Source: Sulfitobacter sp043557345 | Lineage (GTDB): Bacteria; Pseudomonadota; Alphaproteobacteria; Rhodobacterales; Rhodobacteraceae | Reading direction: 5' to 3' | DNA length: 64,000 nucleotides | Assembly: GCF_043557345.1 (NCBI RefSeq) | Contig: NZ_JBIFFV010000008.1 | Location: 62,001-126,000 of the forward strand | Notes under the pieces: generated by a model | Seen by the model: the letters and a program-made list of their open reading frames with translations, nothing else | Databases searched by the model: none | Told to the model about the DNA's origin: nothing | Part shown: positions 52,925 through 61,245 of the stretch, piece after piece | Layout: each line of letters starts with the position of its first letter | Numbering within the stretch: position 1 is the stretch's first letter | Program-made: the position numbers and the translations under genes

Positions 52925-53482
52925 TTAAAGCTCGTGCCCGATGCCATCCCGACGCAGCCCTTCAAGGGCCGCGCGGGCGTCTTCGTGATGCGGGTTGAGG
53001 GCGAGCGTCTTGCGGTAAAGTGCGGCCGCGCGGCCCAGATCTCCGAACTCCTGTATCATCACAGCAAGTCCAAAGATCGCGTTGTAATTGTCGGGGTTCA
53101 GCGCCAGCGTCCGCTCCAGATCATCCAGCGCGGGACCATAGAGATCGGCCCCGTAATAGGCCTGCGCCCGGGCATGGAACCCTTCGGCGAAACCGGGGGC
53201 GTGATCGGTCAGCGCGGTCAAATGCTCGATCGCCAAACGCGCATCGCCATCCGCCATCGCCTCCCGCCCCCGCGACAGCAGCAAATCCATCGCAGCCGAA
53301 CCGGAGCGCTGCCAATGCGCTTCGATCTCATGGGCAATTCTGGGAGCCTCCTCCGCCGGGGCCTCGCGCAGCTTTTGCATCAGCTCGGGCGGGGCCATTT
53401 CGGCCACGGCCATGCCCGCAAGCAACACAAAGCTACCAACTGCCGCAACGGTATGTTTGAGGTTGACGGGTATGATGCGCAT
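52925..53482 (-). CDS. Exported TPR-repeat protein
   Basis: 185 residues from ATG 53482. The N-terminal signal peptide is HTVAAVGSFVLLAGMAVAE (cut near residue 28). Three TPR-like units follow in the C-terminal 110 residues: AAMDLLLSRGREAMADGDARLAIEHLTALTDHAPGFAEGFHARAQAYYGADLYGPALDDLERTLALNP-type helices, each about 34 residues. A periplasmic or membrane-associated scaffold of unknown partner. It precedes the helicase gene by 15 bases and may be in the same operon. Confidence 0.85.
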   Translation of the reverse strand: MRIIPVNLKHTVAAVGSFVLLAGMAVAEMAPPELMQKLREAPAEEAPRIAHEIEAHWQRSGSAAMDLLLSRGREAMADGDARLAIEHLTALTDHAPGFAEGFHARAQAYYGADLYGPALDDLERTLALNPDNYNAIFGLAVMIQEFGDLGRAAALYRKTLALNPHHEDARAALEGLRRDGIGHEL

Positions 53483-53556
53483 AACAAAACTGAATGTAAC
53501 AGGCTGCCGCCGCAATTCCAGACGTAGCGGGGCCAAATGCCAAAAAAGGGCGAGCG

Positions 53557-53847
53557 ATGAGCGATATTGTGAACGAAGCGGTTGTGGTGCTGAACGAAAA
53601 GCTGGCCGGCAGCGATTTTGACGGCACGGCCAAGTTCGACATCGAAGGCGAAGGCACCGTGATGATGGACGAAAACGGCGCCCGCGCGGCGGACGAAGAG
53701 GCCGACGTGACGCTGAGCGCGGATGCCGAAACCTTCCAGTCCATCCTCGAAGGCGACACCAACCCCACATCTGCATTCATGACCGGCAAGCTCAAGATCG
53801 ATGGCGACATGGGCATGGCGATGAAGCTCGCCGCTGTTCTCGGCTGA
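53557..53847 (+). CDS. SCP2 sterol-binding domain protein
   Basis: 96 residues, a stand-alone SCP2 domain: VVLNEKLAGSDFDGTAKFDIEGEGTVMMDENGA, then ADVTLSADAETFQSILEGDTNPTSAFMTGKLKIDGDMGMAMKLAAVL. Such proteins bind lipid or acyl chains in a hydrophobic tunnel. AAGGGCGAG is the ribosome site. Its stop overlaps the next gene's start (TGATG), so it probably works with the lipase-like hydrolase. Confidence 0.92.
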   Translation: MSDIVNEAVVVLNEKLAGSDFDGTAKFDIEGEGTVMMDENGARAADEEADVTLSADAETFQSILEGDTNPTSAFMTGKLKIDGDMGMAMKLAAVLG

Positions 53848-54794
53848 TGCATCTGGACCCGGCCCCGCTTTACACCGATATCGCCCCCGGCCCCGATGGG
53901 GGCCAAGCCCATTGGGCCGAGACATCGGATGGCAAGCGGATCAGGCTGGGTCATTGGCCCTGCGCAGGCGCGCGGGGCACGGTGCTGCTCTTTCCCGGGC
54001 GGACCGAATACATCGAAAAATACGGGCTTTGCGCCGCCGATTTTGCGCGGCGCGGCCTTGCCACCATGGCGATCGACTGGCGCGGTCAGGGACTGTCGGA
54101 TCGGCTTTTGCCGGATGCGCGCGTCGGCCATGTGGATGTGTTCAGCGACTATCAGAAAGACGTCGCCGCCCTGCTGCGCGCCGCGCGCAGCCTGAACCTG
54201 CCGCGCCCCTATTTCCTGCTGGCCCATTCCATGGGCGGCTGTATCGGTCTGCGTGCCGTGATGGAGGGGCTGCCGGTGCAGGCGGTTGCCTTCACCGGCC
54301 CGATGTGGGGCATCTATGTCGTCCCGCATCTGCGCGCGCTGGCGTGGTCCTTGGCGCAGTTCATGCCCCGCGTCGGACAGGGCCACCGCTTGCCGCCGGG
54401 CACCAAGATCGAAGCCTACCCCGCCATCGCCCCTTTCGAGGACAACCTGCTGACCACCGATCCGCAGATGTACGCGATGATGCGCGATCAACTGGTCGCT
54501 CATCCCGAGCTGAGCCTCGGCGGCCCCAGTTTCGTCTGGCTGCGCGAGGCACTGGCCGAGACCAAACATCTCGCCGGACGCTCGGCGCCCAACATTCCCT
54601 GCGCCACCTTTCTTGGCAGCAACGAGCGCATCGTCGCCACCGATAGGGTGCACAAGCGCATGGCGCAGTGGAAAGGCGGGCGGCTTGAGATCGTACCGGG
54701 CGGCGAGCATGAGGTGTTGTTGGAGAGGCCAGAGCTGCGCAAGCCGATCTTCGACGGGCTGGAAAAGCTCTATCTGGGCAATATCACCGGTTAA
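53847..54794 (+). CDS. Alpha/beta hydrolase (lysophospholipase/monoacylglycerol lipase-like)
   Basis: 315 residues. Nucleophile elbow LLAHSMGGCIGLRAV (Ser128). The early GTVLLFPGRTEYIEKYG is the oxyanion region of the PldB/serine aminopeptidase S33 family, followed by AIDWRGQGLSDR. The late CATFLGSNERIVATDRV and PGGEHEVLLE supply the Asp and His. It is coupled to the SCP2 gene by TGATG, so a lipid ester substrate is likely. Cytoplasmic: no signal peptide. Confidence 0.9.
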   Translation: MHLDPAPLYTDIAPGPDGGQAHWAETSDGKRIRLGHWPCAGARGTVLLFPGRTEYIEKYGLCAADFARRGLATMAIDWRGQGLSDRLLPDARVGHVDVFSDYQKDVAALLRAARSLNLPRPYFLLAHSMGGCIGLRAVMEGLPVQAVAFTGPMWGIYVVPHLRALAWSLAQFMPRVGQGHRLPPGTKIEAYPAIAPFEDNLLTTDPQMYAMMRDQLVAHPELSLGGPSFVWLREALAETKHLAGRSAPNIPCATFLGSNERIVATDRVHKRMAQWKGGRLEIVPGGEHEVLLERPELRKPIFDGLEKLYLGNITG

Positions 54795-54851
54795 CCCCTC
54801 GCCCGCGTCATTTTCCTGTGCAATCGGCCCGCGCCGCCTAGATTGCTTGGC

Positions 54852-55856
54852 ATGACTCGCGAACCCGTCCTCAGCTTCACCGAAAACGGCATCTATTGCG
54901 CCGCCGGTGACTTCTACATCGACCCTTGGCGCCCCGTCGACCGGGCGCTGATCACCCACGGCCACGCCGACCACGCCCGCGACGGCATGGGCAGCTATCT
55001 GGCCACCCATGCCGCGCTCCCCGTAATGCGCCATCGGTTGGGCGAGATCGCCATCGAGGGCATCGCCTATGGCGAGAAGCGGCAAATCGGCGGGGCCACG
55101 GTCTCCTTCCACCCTGCGGGCCATGTGCCCGGCAGCGCGCAGATCCGGGTCGAGGTCGGCGGCGAGGTCTGGGTCGCCTCGGGCGATTACAAGGTGATCG
55201 ACGATGGCATGTCCGAGCCGTTCGAGCCGGTCAAATGCCATCATTTCATCACCGAGAGCACCTTTGGCCTGCCGGTCTTCCGCTGGGCGCCGCAAGTCGA
55301 TGTGGCCGCCCAGATTAACGGCTGGTGGGCGGGCTGCAAGGCGGCGGGCAAAACCGCCTTCCTCGGCGCCTATTCGCTTGGAAAAGCACAGCGGCTGCTG
55401 TCGATGCTCGACCCCAAGATCGGCCCGATCCTGACCCATACGGCGGTGGAGAACACCAACGAAGTGCTGCGCGGCCAAGGCATCGCGCTACCCGAGACCA
55501 TGCTGATCACGCCCGAGCTTAATCCCAAGGAGCACCCCGGGGCGCTGGTGCTGGCGCCGCCCTCGGCCCTTGGCAGCCAATGGGCGCGGCGGTTCGGCGC
55601 GCAGGAGAGCGCCTTCGCCTCGGGCTGGATGGCGCTGCGCGGGGTGCGCCGGCGGCGTGCGGGCGACCGGGGCTTTGTCATCTCGGACCATGCCGACTGG
55701 CACGGGCTGCTTTGGGCGATCCGCGAGACGGGTGCGGAAAACATATATGTCACGCATGGTTACACGGACATCTTCACGCGTTACCTGAACGATCAGGGCT
55801 GGAACGCCGAAGTCGTGCCGACCCAATTCGAGGGCGACGGGGGTGACAACGAATGA
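54852..55856 (+). CDS. Ligase-associated DNA exonuclease (metallo-beta-lactamase fold)
   Basis: 334 residues from ATG 54852; a TTG nine bases earlier is less likely. The MBL zinc motif is HGHADHARDG (His36, His38, Asp40, His41), with later HPAGHVPGSAQI, ASGDYKV and ISDHADWHGLL of the beta-CASP/RNase J-SNM1-like fold. It overlaps the ATP-dependent ligase gene by four bases (ATGA), the pairing that names this family. It should trim DNA ends before ligation. Confidence 0.9.
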   Translation: MTREPVLSFTENGIYCAAGDFYIDPWRPVDRALITHGHADHARDGMGSYLATHAALPVMRHRLGEIAIEGIAYGEKRQIGGATVSFHPAGHVPGSAQIRVEVGGEVWVASGDYKVIDDGMSEPFEPVKCHHFITESTFGLPVFRWAPQVDVAAQINGWWAGCKAAGKTAFLGAYSLGKAQRLLSMLDPKIGPILTHTAVENTNEVLRGQGIALPETMLITPELNPKEHPGALVLAPPSALGSQWARRFGAQESAFASGWMALRGVRRRRAGDRGFVISDHADWHGLLWAIRETGAENIYVTHGYTDIFTRYLNDQGWNAEVVPTQFEGDGGDNE

Positions 55857-57451
55857 AGGATTTTGCCGCCCTGTTCAACGCCGTCGACCAGACCACCAAG
55901 ACCACGGTTAAGGTCGCCGCACTGGCCGAATATTTCACCACCGCCGCCGAGGATGACCGGCTCTGGACGGTCGCACTCTTCTCGGGCCGCCGCCCGAAAC
56001 GCGCGGTCACGACTACCCGCTTGCGCGAATGGGCCTCGGAAGCCTCAGGCGTGCCGCTCTGGCTCTTCGAGGACAGCTATGCCATCGTCGGCGATCTGGC
56101 CGAGACCATCGCGCTGGTCCTGCCGCCGGTGGAGAGCGACGAAACCGGCACGCTCACCTCTTGGATCAACGCGCTGCGCGGGCTGAAGGATCTGGACGAT
56201 GCGGCGCGCAAGGAATTTGTCCTTTCGGCCTGGCAACAACTCGGCGGCACCGAACGGTTCCTCTTCAACAAGCTGATCACCGGCGGCTTTCGCATCGGCG
56301 TGAGCCAGAAGCTGATGACCCGGGCGCTGTCGCGCGCCACCGACCGGCCCGAGCCGGAGATGGCGCATCGTCTGATGGGCAACTGGCACCCCGACGACGT
56401 GACTTGGCACAGCCTGATCGAGGCCGAGGACGCCAGCGCCGACGCCTCGCGCCCCTACCCCTTCTACCTCGCCTATGCGCTGGAGGACGGGCCGGAGGGC
56501 TTGGGCGATCCCGAAGACTGGCGGGCGGAGTGGAAATGGGACGGCATCCGCGGCCAGCTCATCCTGCGCGATGGCGACTACTTCGTCTGGTCGCGCGGAG
56601 AGGAGCTGATGACCGACCGCTTCCCCGAACTGGCCCGCGCCGCCGATCACCTGCCACCGGGCACCGTGCTCGACGGCGAGTTGCTGGTCTGGCAGCCGGG
56701 GGCCGAATTCCCTTCTTCCTTCAATGCTTTGCAAGCCCGCATCGGGCGCAAGACCGTGCCGAAAAAGCTGCTGAAAGAGGCGCCGGTCGTGCTGCACGCC
56801 TACGATCTGCTGGAATGGCAGGGCGTGGACATCCGCGACCGCCCCTTCGCCGAACGTCGCGCTCTGCTGGAGAAGGCCGCCGCCGACCTGCCCGCCGACG
56901 CGCCCGTGCGCCTCTCGCCGCAGCACCGGTTCACCGACTGGTCCCAACTCGCCTCCTTACGCGGAACCGCGCGCGAGGCGCAGGCCGAAGGGCTGATGCT
57001 GAAACGCGCCGACAGCCCCTATCTGTCGGGCCGCAAGAAGGGCGATTGGTGGAAATGGAAGCTTGATCCGCTGACCATCGACGCGGTGATGATTTACGCG
57101 CAATCGGGCTCGGGCCGCCGTGCGAACCTGTTTACCGACTTCACCTTCGCGGTCTGGAACGGCAACGATCTGGTGCCCTTCACCAAGGCCTATTCCGGCC
57201 TTACCGACGCCGAGTTCCGCCAGATCACCGCTTGGGTGCGCCGCAACACGCAGCAGCGCTTCGGCCCCGTGCGGCAGGTCACCCCGCACCATGTCTTCGA
57301 GATCGCCTTCGAGGGCATCCAGCCCAGCCCGCGCCACAAGTCCGGCGTCGCCCTGCGCTTTCCGCGCATGCTGCGGTGGCGCAAGGACAAGCCGCTGCAA
57401 GAGGCCAACACCCTCGACGATCTGAAAGAAATGCTGCGCATCTACGGATAG
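55853..57451 (+). CDS. ATP-dependent DNA ligase
   Basis: 532 residues. The N-terminal DNA-binding domain is followed by the adenylation domain with motif I EWKWDGIRG (Lys228, AMP acceptor), GTVLDGELLVW (motif III), and KAEGLMLKR-like QAEGLMLKRADSPYLSGRKKGDWWKWK (motifs IV-V). The OB-fold ends with ...RHKSGVALRFPRMLRWR. It seals nicks using ATP, in addition to the NAD-dependent LigA, not in this window. The ligase-associated DEXH helicase and phosphoesterase often found downstream are absent; pepF follows. Confidence 0.93.
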   Translation: MKDFAALFNAVDQTTKTTVKVAALAEYFTTAAEDDRLWTVALFSGRRPKRAVTTTRLREWASEASGVPLWLFEDSYAIVGDLAETIALVLPPVESDETGTLTSWINALRGLKDLDDAARKEFVLSAWQQLGGTERFLFNKLITGGFRIGVSQKLMTRALSRATDRPEPEMAHRLMGNWHPDDVTWHSLIEAEDASADASRPYPFYLAYALEDGPEGLGDPEDWRAEWKWDGIRGQLILRDGDYFVWSRGEELMTDRFPELARAADHLPPGTVLDGELLVWQPGAEFPSSFNALQARIGRKTVPKKLLKEAPVVLHAYDLLEWQGVDIRDRPFAERRALLEKAAADLPADAPVRLSPQHRFTDWSQLASLRGTAREAQAEGLMLKRADSPYLSGRKKGDWWKWKLDPLTIDAVMIYAQSGSGRRANLFTDFTFAVWNGNDLVPFTKAYSGLTDAEFRQITAWVRRNTQQRFGPVRQVTPHHVFEIAFEGIQPSPRHKSGVALRFPRMLRWRKDKPLQEANTLDDLKEMLRIYG

Positions 57452-57507
57452 GTTGTTCCGGCCCGCCCGGAGGCATAGATGTGACGAAACGCAAATGAGG
57501 TACACCG

Positions 57508-59328
57508 ATGTTTCAGCTTCCCTTCCCGCTTCACGATGCCAACGCCAGCGCCGGGGGCAAAGACCTTGGCGATCTGCCGGAATGGGACCTGAGCGATCTC
57601 TACACCAGTGAGGACGCACCCGAATTGAAACGCGATCTCGACTGGCTAGAGGAATCCTGCGCGCGTTTCGCCGCCGACTACGAAGGCAATCTGGCCGCAT
57701 TGGACGCCGAAGGGCTGCTCGACTGTGTGCTGCGCAATGAAAAGATCAACCAGGTCGCCGGGCGCATCATGTCCTACGCGGGGCTGCGCTATTACCAGCA
57801 GACGACGGACTCGGGCCGGGCCAAATTCATGTCCGATTGCCAAGAGAAGATCACCGATTACACCACGCCGCTGGTCTTCTTCACGCTGGAGCTGAACAAG
57901 CTGCCGGACGACCACCTTGCCAAGCTTCTGGACGAGAACCCCGACCTCGCCCGCTACAAGCCGGTCTTCGACCGCATCCGCGCCATGAAGCCCTACCAGC
58001 TGTCGGACGAGATGGAGAAGTTCCTGCACGACCTCGGCGTCGTCGGCGACGCATGGGAGCGGCTGTTCGACGAGACCATCGCGGGGCTGGAGTTCGAGGT
58101 CGACGGCGAGACGCTGAACATCGAAGGCACGCTAAACCTGCTGACCGACCCCGACCGCGCCAAGCGCGAGGCCGGTGCGCGCAAGTTGGCCGATGTGCTG
58201 AGCCGCAACATCCGCACCTTCGCCCGCGTCCACAACACGCAAGTCAAAGAGAAAGAGGTCATCGACCGCTGGCGCGGCATGGAGACACCGCAGACCGGGC
58301 GCCACCTTAGCAACCACGTCGAGCCCGAGGTCGTGGAGGCGCTGCGCAACGCCGTGGTCGAAGCCTACCCGAAGCTGAGCCACCGATATTATGAGCTTAA
58401 GCGCAAGTGGCTGGGCCTCGACGTCATGCAGGTCTGGGACCGCAATGCGCCGCTGCCGATGGAAGACCCCAAGGTAGTGAACTGGAAACAGGCCGAAGAC
58501 ACCGTGATGGAGGCCTACACCGCCTTCGATCCGCGCATGGGCGAACTCGCCAAGCCGTTCTTCACCAAGGGCTGGATCGACGCAGGCGTGAAGCCGGGCA
58601 AGGCGCCCGGCGCCTTTGCCCACCCGACCGTGACCGACGTGCATCCCTACGTGATGCTGAACTACCTCGGAAAACCGCGCGACGTGATGACGCTGGCGCA
58701 TGAGTTGGGCCACGGCGTGCACCAGATGCTGGCCGCCGATCAGGGCGAGATGCTCTCCTCGACCCCGCTCACGCTGGCCGAGACCGCCTCGGTCTTCGGC
58801 GAGATGCTCACCTTTCGCAAGATGCTCGATAAGGCGCAGACCCAGACCGAGCGCAAGGTGCTGCTGGCGGGCAAGGTCGAGGACATGATCAACACGGTCG
58901 TGCGCCAGATCGCCTTTTACGATTTCGAATGCAAGCTGCACGAAGCGCGCCGCGGCGGGGAGTTGACGCCCGACGACATCAACGCGCTGTGGATGAGCGT
59001 TCAGGCCGAGAGCCTCGGGCCGGCCTTCGAGTACATGGAGGGCTACGAGACCTTCTGGGCCTATATCCCGCATTTCGTGCATTCGCCCTTCTACGTCTAT
59101 GCCTATGCCTTCGGTGACGGTCTGGTGAACGCGCTCTATGCGGTCTACGCCGAGGGCGAAGAGGGCTTCGAGGACAAGTATTTCGAGATGCTGAAAGCCG
59201 GCGGATCGAAGCACCACAAGGAGCTTCTCGCCCCCTTCGGACTTGATGCCAGCGATCCAGCGTTCTGGGACAAGGGCCTGTCGATGATCTCGGCCATGAT
59301 CGACGAATTGGAAGCGATGGAAGACTGA
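57508..59328 (+). CDS. pepF: Oligoendopeptidase F (M3 family)
   Basis: 606 residues. Zinc motif LAHELGHGVHQM (His398, Glu399, His402), with a third ligand Glu about 25 residues on in LTLAETASVFGEML. The C-terminal HSPFYVYAYAFGDGLVNALY is the family's substrate pocket. It is a cytoplasmic metallopeptidase that trims oligopeptides. GAGG precedes the ATG, and its stop overlaps the next small gene (TGATG). Confidence 0.94.
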   Translation: MFQLPFPLHDANASAGGKDLGDLPEWDLSDLYTSEDAPELKRDLDWLEESCARFAADYEGNLAALDAEGLLDCVLRNEKINQVAGRIMSYAGLRYYQQTTDSGRAKFMSDCQEKITDYTTPLVFFTLELNKLPDDHLAKLLDENPDLARYKPVFDRIRAMKPYQLSDEMEKFLHDLGVVGDAWERLFDETIAGLEFEVDGETLNIEGTLNLLTDPDRAKREAGARKLADVLSRNIRTFARVHNTQVKEKEVIDRWRGMETPQTGRHLSNHVEPEVVEALRNAVVEAYPKLSHRYYELKRKWLGLDVMQVWDRNAPLPMEDPKVVNWKQAEDTVMEAYTAFDPRMGELAKPFFTKGWIDAGVKPGKAPGAFAHPTVTDVHPYVMLNYLGKPRDVMTLAHELGHGVHQMLAADQGEMLSSTPLTLAETASVFGEMLTFRKMLDKAQTQTERKVLLAGKVEDMINTVVRQIAFYDFECKLHEARRGGELTPDDINALWMSVQAESLGPAFEYMEGYETFWAYIPHFVHSPFYVYAYAFGDGLVNALYAVYAEGEEGFEDKYFEMLKAGGSKHHKELLAPFGLDASDPAFWDKGLSMISAMIDELEAMED

Positions 59329-59570
59329 TGTTCCGCGCCGAGCGCATGAAAGAAAGGTTCGCACCCTTCTTTGTCTGGATTCGGCGGCGGGTGCCGCCCG
59401 GATTTAGATTTGCGCTCGGCCTGCTGCTGATCTGCGGCGGCATCCTTGGGTTTTTACCGATCCTCGGCTTCTGGATGCTGCCGCTTGGCTTCATGGTGGC
59501 GGCGATGGATGTGCGGCTCTATCGGCGCTGGCGCTCCCTTCGCCGCAGGCGGCGGGCGCAACGGATCTGA
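59328..59570 (+). CDS. Small two-helix membrane protein
   Basis: 80 residues, coupled to pepF by a TGATG overlap. A basic start (MFRAERMKERF) is followed by a hydrophobic span from about residue 27 to 60 (FALGLLLICGGILGFLPILGFWMLPLGFMVAAM), long enough for two short membrane helices with a turn at LPILG, and a very basic tail (YRRWRSLRRRRRAQR). Function unknown. It resembles short PGPGW-type transmembrane proteins, but I would not assign it. Confidence 0.78.
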   Translation: MFRAERMKERFAPFFVWIRRRVPPGFRFALGLLLICGGILGFLPILGFWMLPLGFMVAAMDVRLYRRWRSLRRRRRAQRI

Positions 59571-59572
59571 GA

Positions 59573-59842
59573 TCACTTCAACTGGCTGTCTTTCGAGCCC
59601 CGCCGATTGATCCCGCCGCGCATCTGCGTCTGCCCGTCTCGATCCCGCACGCAGTCGATGCAGAGTTTGACACCCGGCAGGGCCATGCGCCGCGCCTCCG
59701 GGATCGGCTCTTCGCATTCCGCGCAATGGCTGCGGCTCTCGCCCACCGGCACGCGGCGGGCTTTTAGCCGGGCCAATTCATCGGAGATAGAAGCTTCGAT
59801 CTGCTCGCTCACCGCGCCATCGCGCGTCCAACCACCTGCCAT
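59573..59842 (-). CDS. DksA/TraR family C4-type zinc-finger protein
   Basis: 89 residues, shorter than DksA (about 150). The zinc finger is HCAECEEPIPEARRMALPGVKLCIDCVRDRD (Cys40, Cys43, Cys61, Cys64). Short DksA-like proteins of the TraR size act in the RNA polymerase secondary channel; the coiled-coil here is only about 25 residues. It converges with the small membrane protein gene by two bases. Confidence 0.88.
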   Translation of the reverse strand: MAGGWTRDGAVSEQIEASISDELARLKARRVPVGESRSHCAECEEPIPEARRMALPGVKLCIDCVRDRDGQTQMRGGINRRGSKDSQLK

Positions 59843-59959
59843 GTTGCGCCCTCCTCATGCGGTTCACGTCATAGATATGGGGCGCAGCGGCAGTATGTCA
59901 CGGCCTCACGCGGGGATATGGCACCCGTCCCACGGGTCATGAGATGGGGCCGCGCAGAT

Positions 59960-59984
59960 AAAAAAACACCCCCAAGAGGGGGTG
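59960..59984 (-). terminator. Terminator after the 128-residue unknown gene
   Basis: Leftward CACCCCC - TCTT - GGGGGTG followed by seven Ts, 25 bases after the stop at 60010. Confidence 0.9.
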
Positions 59985-60009
59985 CAGTTGCTAGGCATTG
60001 GGCTGTGAG

Positions 60010-60396
60010 TCAAGCAGCACGCAGGGTCGTATCTCCTCCATTCAAACGGTTTAGCAGGGTGGACAGGGTGACGGCGCTTTGAATGAGCCGTCGGCGAAGC
60101 TCTTGTCGCTGGCCTGCGGGGCGCAGCGGGACGTTGGTGCGTAGGTAGACCCTTTGCGGCATGGCCGCGGGATGGCAAGTATAGGTCACCTCGACCATCG
60201 CCTCGACCCGGCCAAAGTCGCGGGCATGGTGTACATTGTGAAACCGCGCGTCACAGATGGTCAGGGTGACGGGGCTGTCATCGGATGGAAGACAAAAAGT
60301 AACGGGATCATAGCTGCACTTGCGGCGGAGAATGTCCCCTGCATTGAGGGACGTGATGGGGCCGGATGTTTCGGGCGCGGTGGAGCGGCTTGGCAT
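60010..60396 (-). CDS. Hypothetical protein of the GntR locus
   Basis: 128 residues from ATG 60396, with AAGAGGA well spaced. No signal or membrane helix. The middle looks like a small beta-rich domain: NAGDILRRKCSYDPVTFCLPSDDSPVTLTICDARFHNV, with Cys at three places, then VEAMVEVTYTCHPAAMPQRVYLRTNVPLRP. The C-terminal 30 residues are helical. I do not recognise the family. It is transcribed alone, with its own terminator and, 87 bases upstream, the same 14-bp site found next to the GntR gene. Confidence 0.8.
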   Translation of the reverse strand: MPSRSTAPETSGPITSLNAGDILRRKCSYDPVTFCLPSDDSPVTLTICDARFHNVHHARDFGRVEAMVEVTYTCHPAAMPQRVYLRTNVPLRPAGQRQELRRRLIQSAVTLSTLLNRLNGGDTTLRAA

Positions 60397-60482
60397 GTCT
60401 GATCCTCTTCCTAATCGTCTGGTGGCTTATCTTCCCTTTCTATGGGCCCTTGCGTTCCTCTGAGGTGCCGCCTTTCGCCCAA

Positions 60483-60496
60483 CCTGTATACATGTT
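60483..60496. promoter_or_regulatory. Putative GntR operator, copy 1
   Basis: CCTGTATACATGTT, built on the palindrome TGTATACA, identical to the copy at 61195. FadR-type GntR regulators bind similar palindromes with a GTATAC or GTnnnAC centre. Nearby are inverted TTGTCGG...CCGACAA (60495-60541) and GGCAAG-AA-CTTGCC (60523-60536). All are upstream of the 128-residue gene. Confidence 0.6.
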
Positions 60497-60630
60497 GTCG
60501 GGTCCAAATGTGGCGTAAATGTGGCAAGAACTTGCCGACAATGAGGCATTTGTATAATTCGCCAATCTTTTTTCACATTTTCTATGCGAAAGGGGCGCTA
60601 CCTGTCCGTTTTCACCTCTAACAGCCAGTT

Positions 60631-61158
60631 TTACTGAAGCCGGTTTTCAATCGCTTCCGAGAAATGACGGCGGACCAAGGCGATGGCTTCCTCGGCGGGC
60701 AATCCGGCCTCGATCAGCAACCATGCCGCGATCAGCCCACTGCGCCCTGCACCATATTGACAGGACAGGGCGACCGTCTCTCCCGCGTCCAGCGCCGCCT
60801 CTAAACGCGCCCGGTGGGCGGGCCATTGCGCCAGAAACCCGTCGCAGGGGACATTGAAATCTTCGATCGGTGCAAAAGAGAGCCTTAGGCCAAGAGGCCG
60901 TGAAATCTTTGAAATCAAAGGAAAGGCTCCTTCGGGAAGCTCGGCCTCCTCGGTAAGAATGAGCAACTCGCGTGCCCCAGCCGCCCGCAGACCTTCCAAG
61001 GTTTCCCGCATCTGCTGAGGATCGAAATAGGCCGCGCCATCCACATGGGTCGCCAATCCCGGAAATCCCGTCATCGCCAGATGCCCGCCGCGGGGCGTGG
61101 GGATGACGGCGCGTATCGAGGTCGCATCGGGATCGAAAAAAGGCACATCACGAGACAT
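60631..61158 (-). CDS. Protein-tyrosine-phosphatase-like protein
   Basis: 175 residues from ATG 61158; ATG 61170 is possible. The PTP loop SCQYGAGRSGLIAAWLL has the invariant C-x5-R (Cys133, Arg139), and APIEDFNVP supplies the general-acid Asp100. Size fits a small dual-specificity or atypical PTP. It should hydrolyse a phosphate ester, of protein or a small molecule. A 14-bp site is 37 bases upstream, shared with the divergent GntR gene. Cys and Arg are intact, so it is probably active. Confidence 0.85.
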   Translation of the reverse strand: MSRDVPFFDPDATSIRAVIPTPRGGHLAMTGFPGLATHVDGAAYFDPQQMRETLEGLRAAGARELLILTEEAELPEGAFPLISKISRPLGLRLSFAPIEDFNVPCDGFLAQWPAHRARLEAALDAGETVALSCQYGAGRSGLIAAWLLIEAGLPAEEAIALVRRHFSEAIENRLQ

Positions 61159-61194
61159 GAAAACATCCATAAAATTTGAGTAACGGCGGCAGCG

Positions 61195-61208
61195 CCTGTA
61201 TACATGTT
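61195..61208. promoter_or_regulatory. Putative GntR operator, copy 2
   Basis: CCTGTATACATGTT, identical to copy 1 and in the same orientation relative to the leftward genes. It sits midway in the 87-base gap between the phosphatase and GntR starts, so binding could control both. Confidence 0.6.
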
Positions 61209-61245
61209 AAATAGGTGAAAACGAACAGGCGAAGGATGCCGGGCA

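Noticed and set aside
50495..53527. A rightward open frame of about 1010 codons opposite the helicase gene
   Set aside because: It is antisense to a gene with clear helicase motifs. High GC at third positions keeps the opposite strand open. The translation is His/Arg/Gly-rich with no domain and no ribosome site.
53433..55478. A leftward open frame of about 681 codons
   Set aside because: Antisense to the SCP2, hydrolase and exonuclease genes, all of which have intact motifs; a GC-bias shadow.
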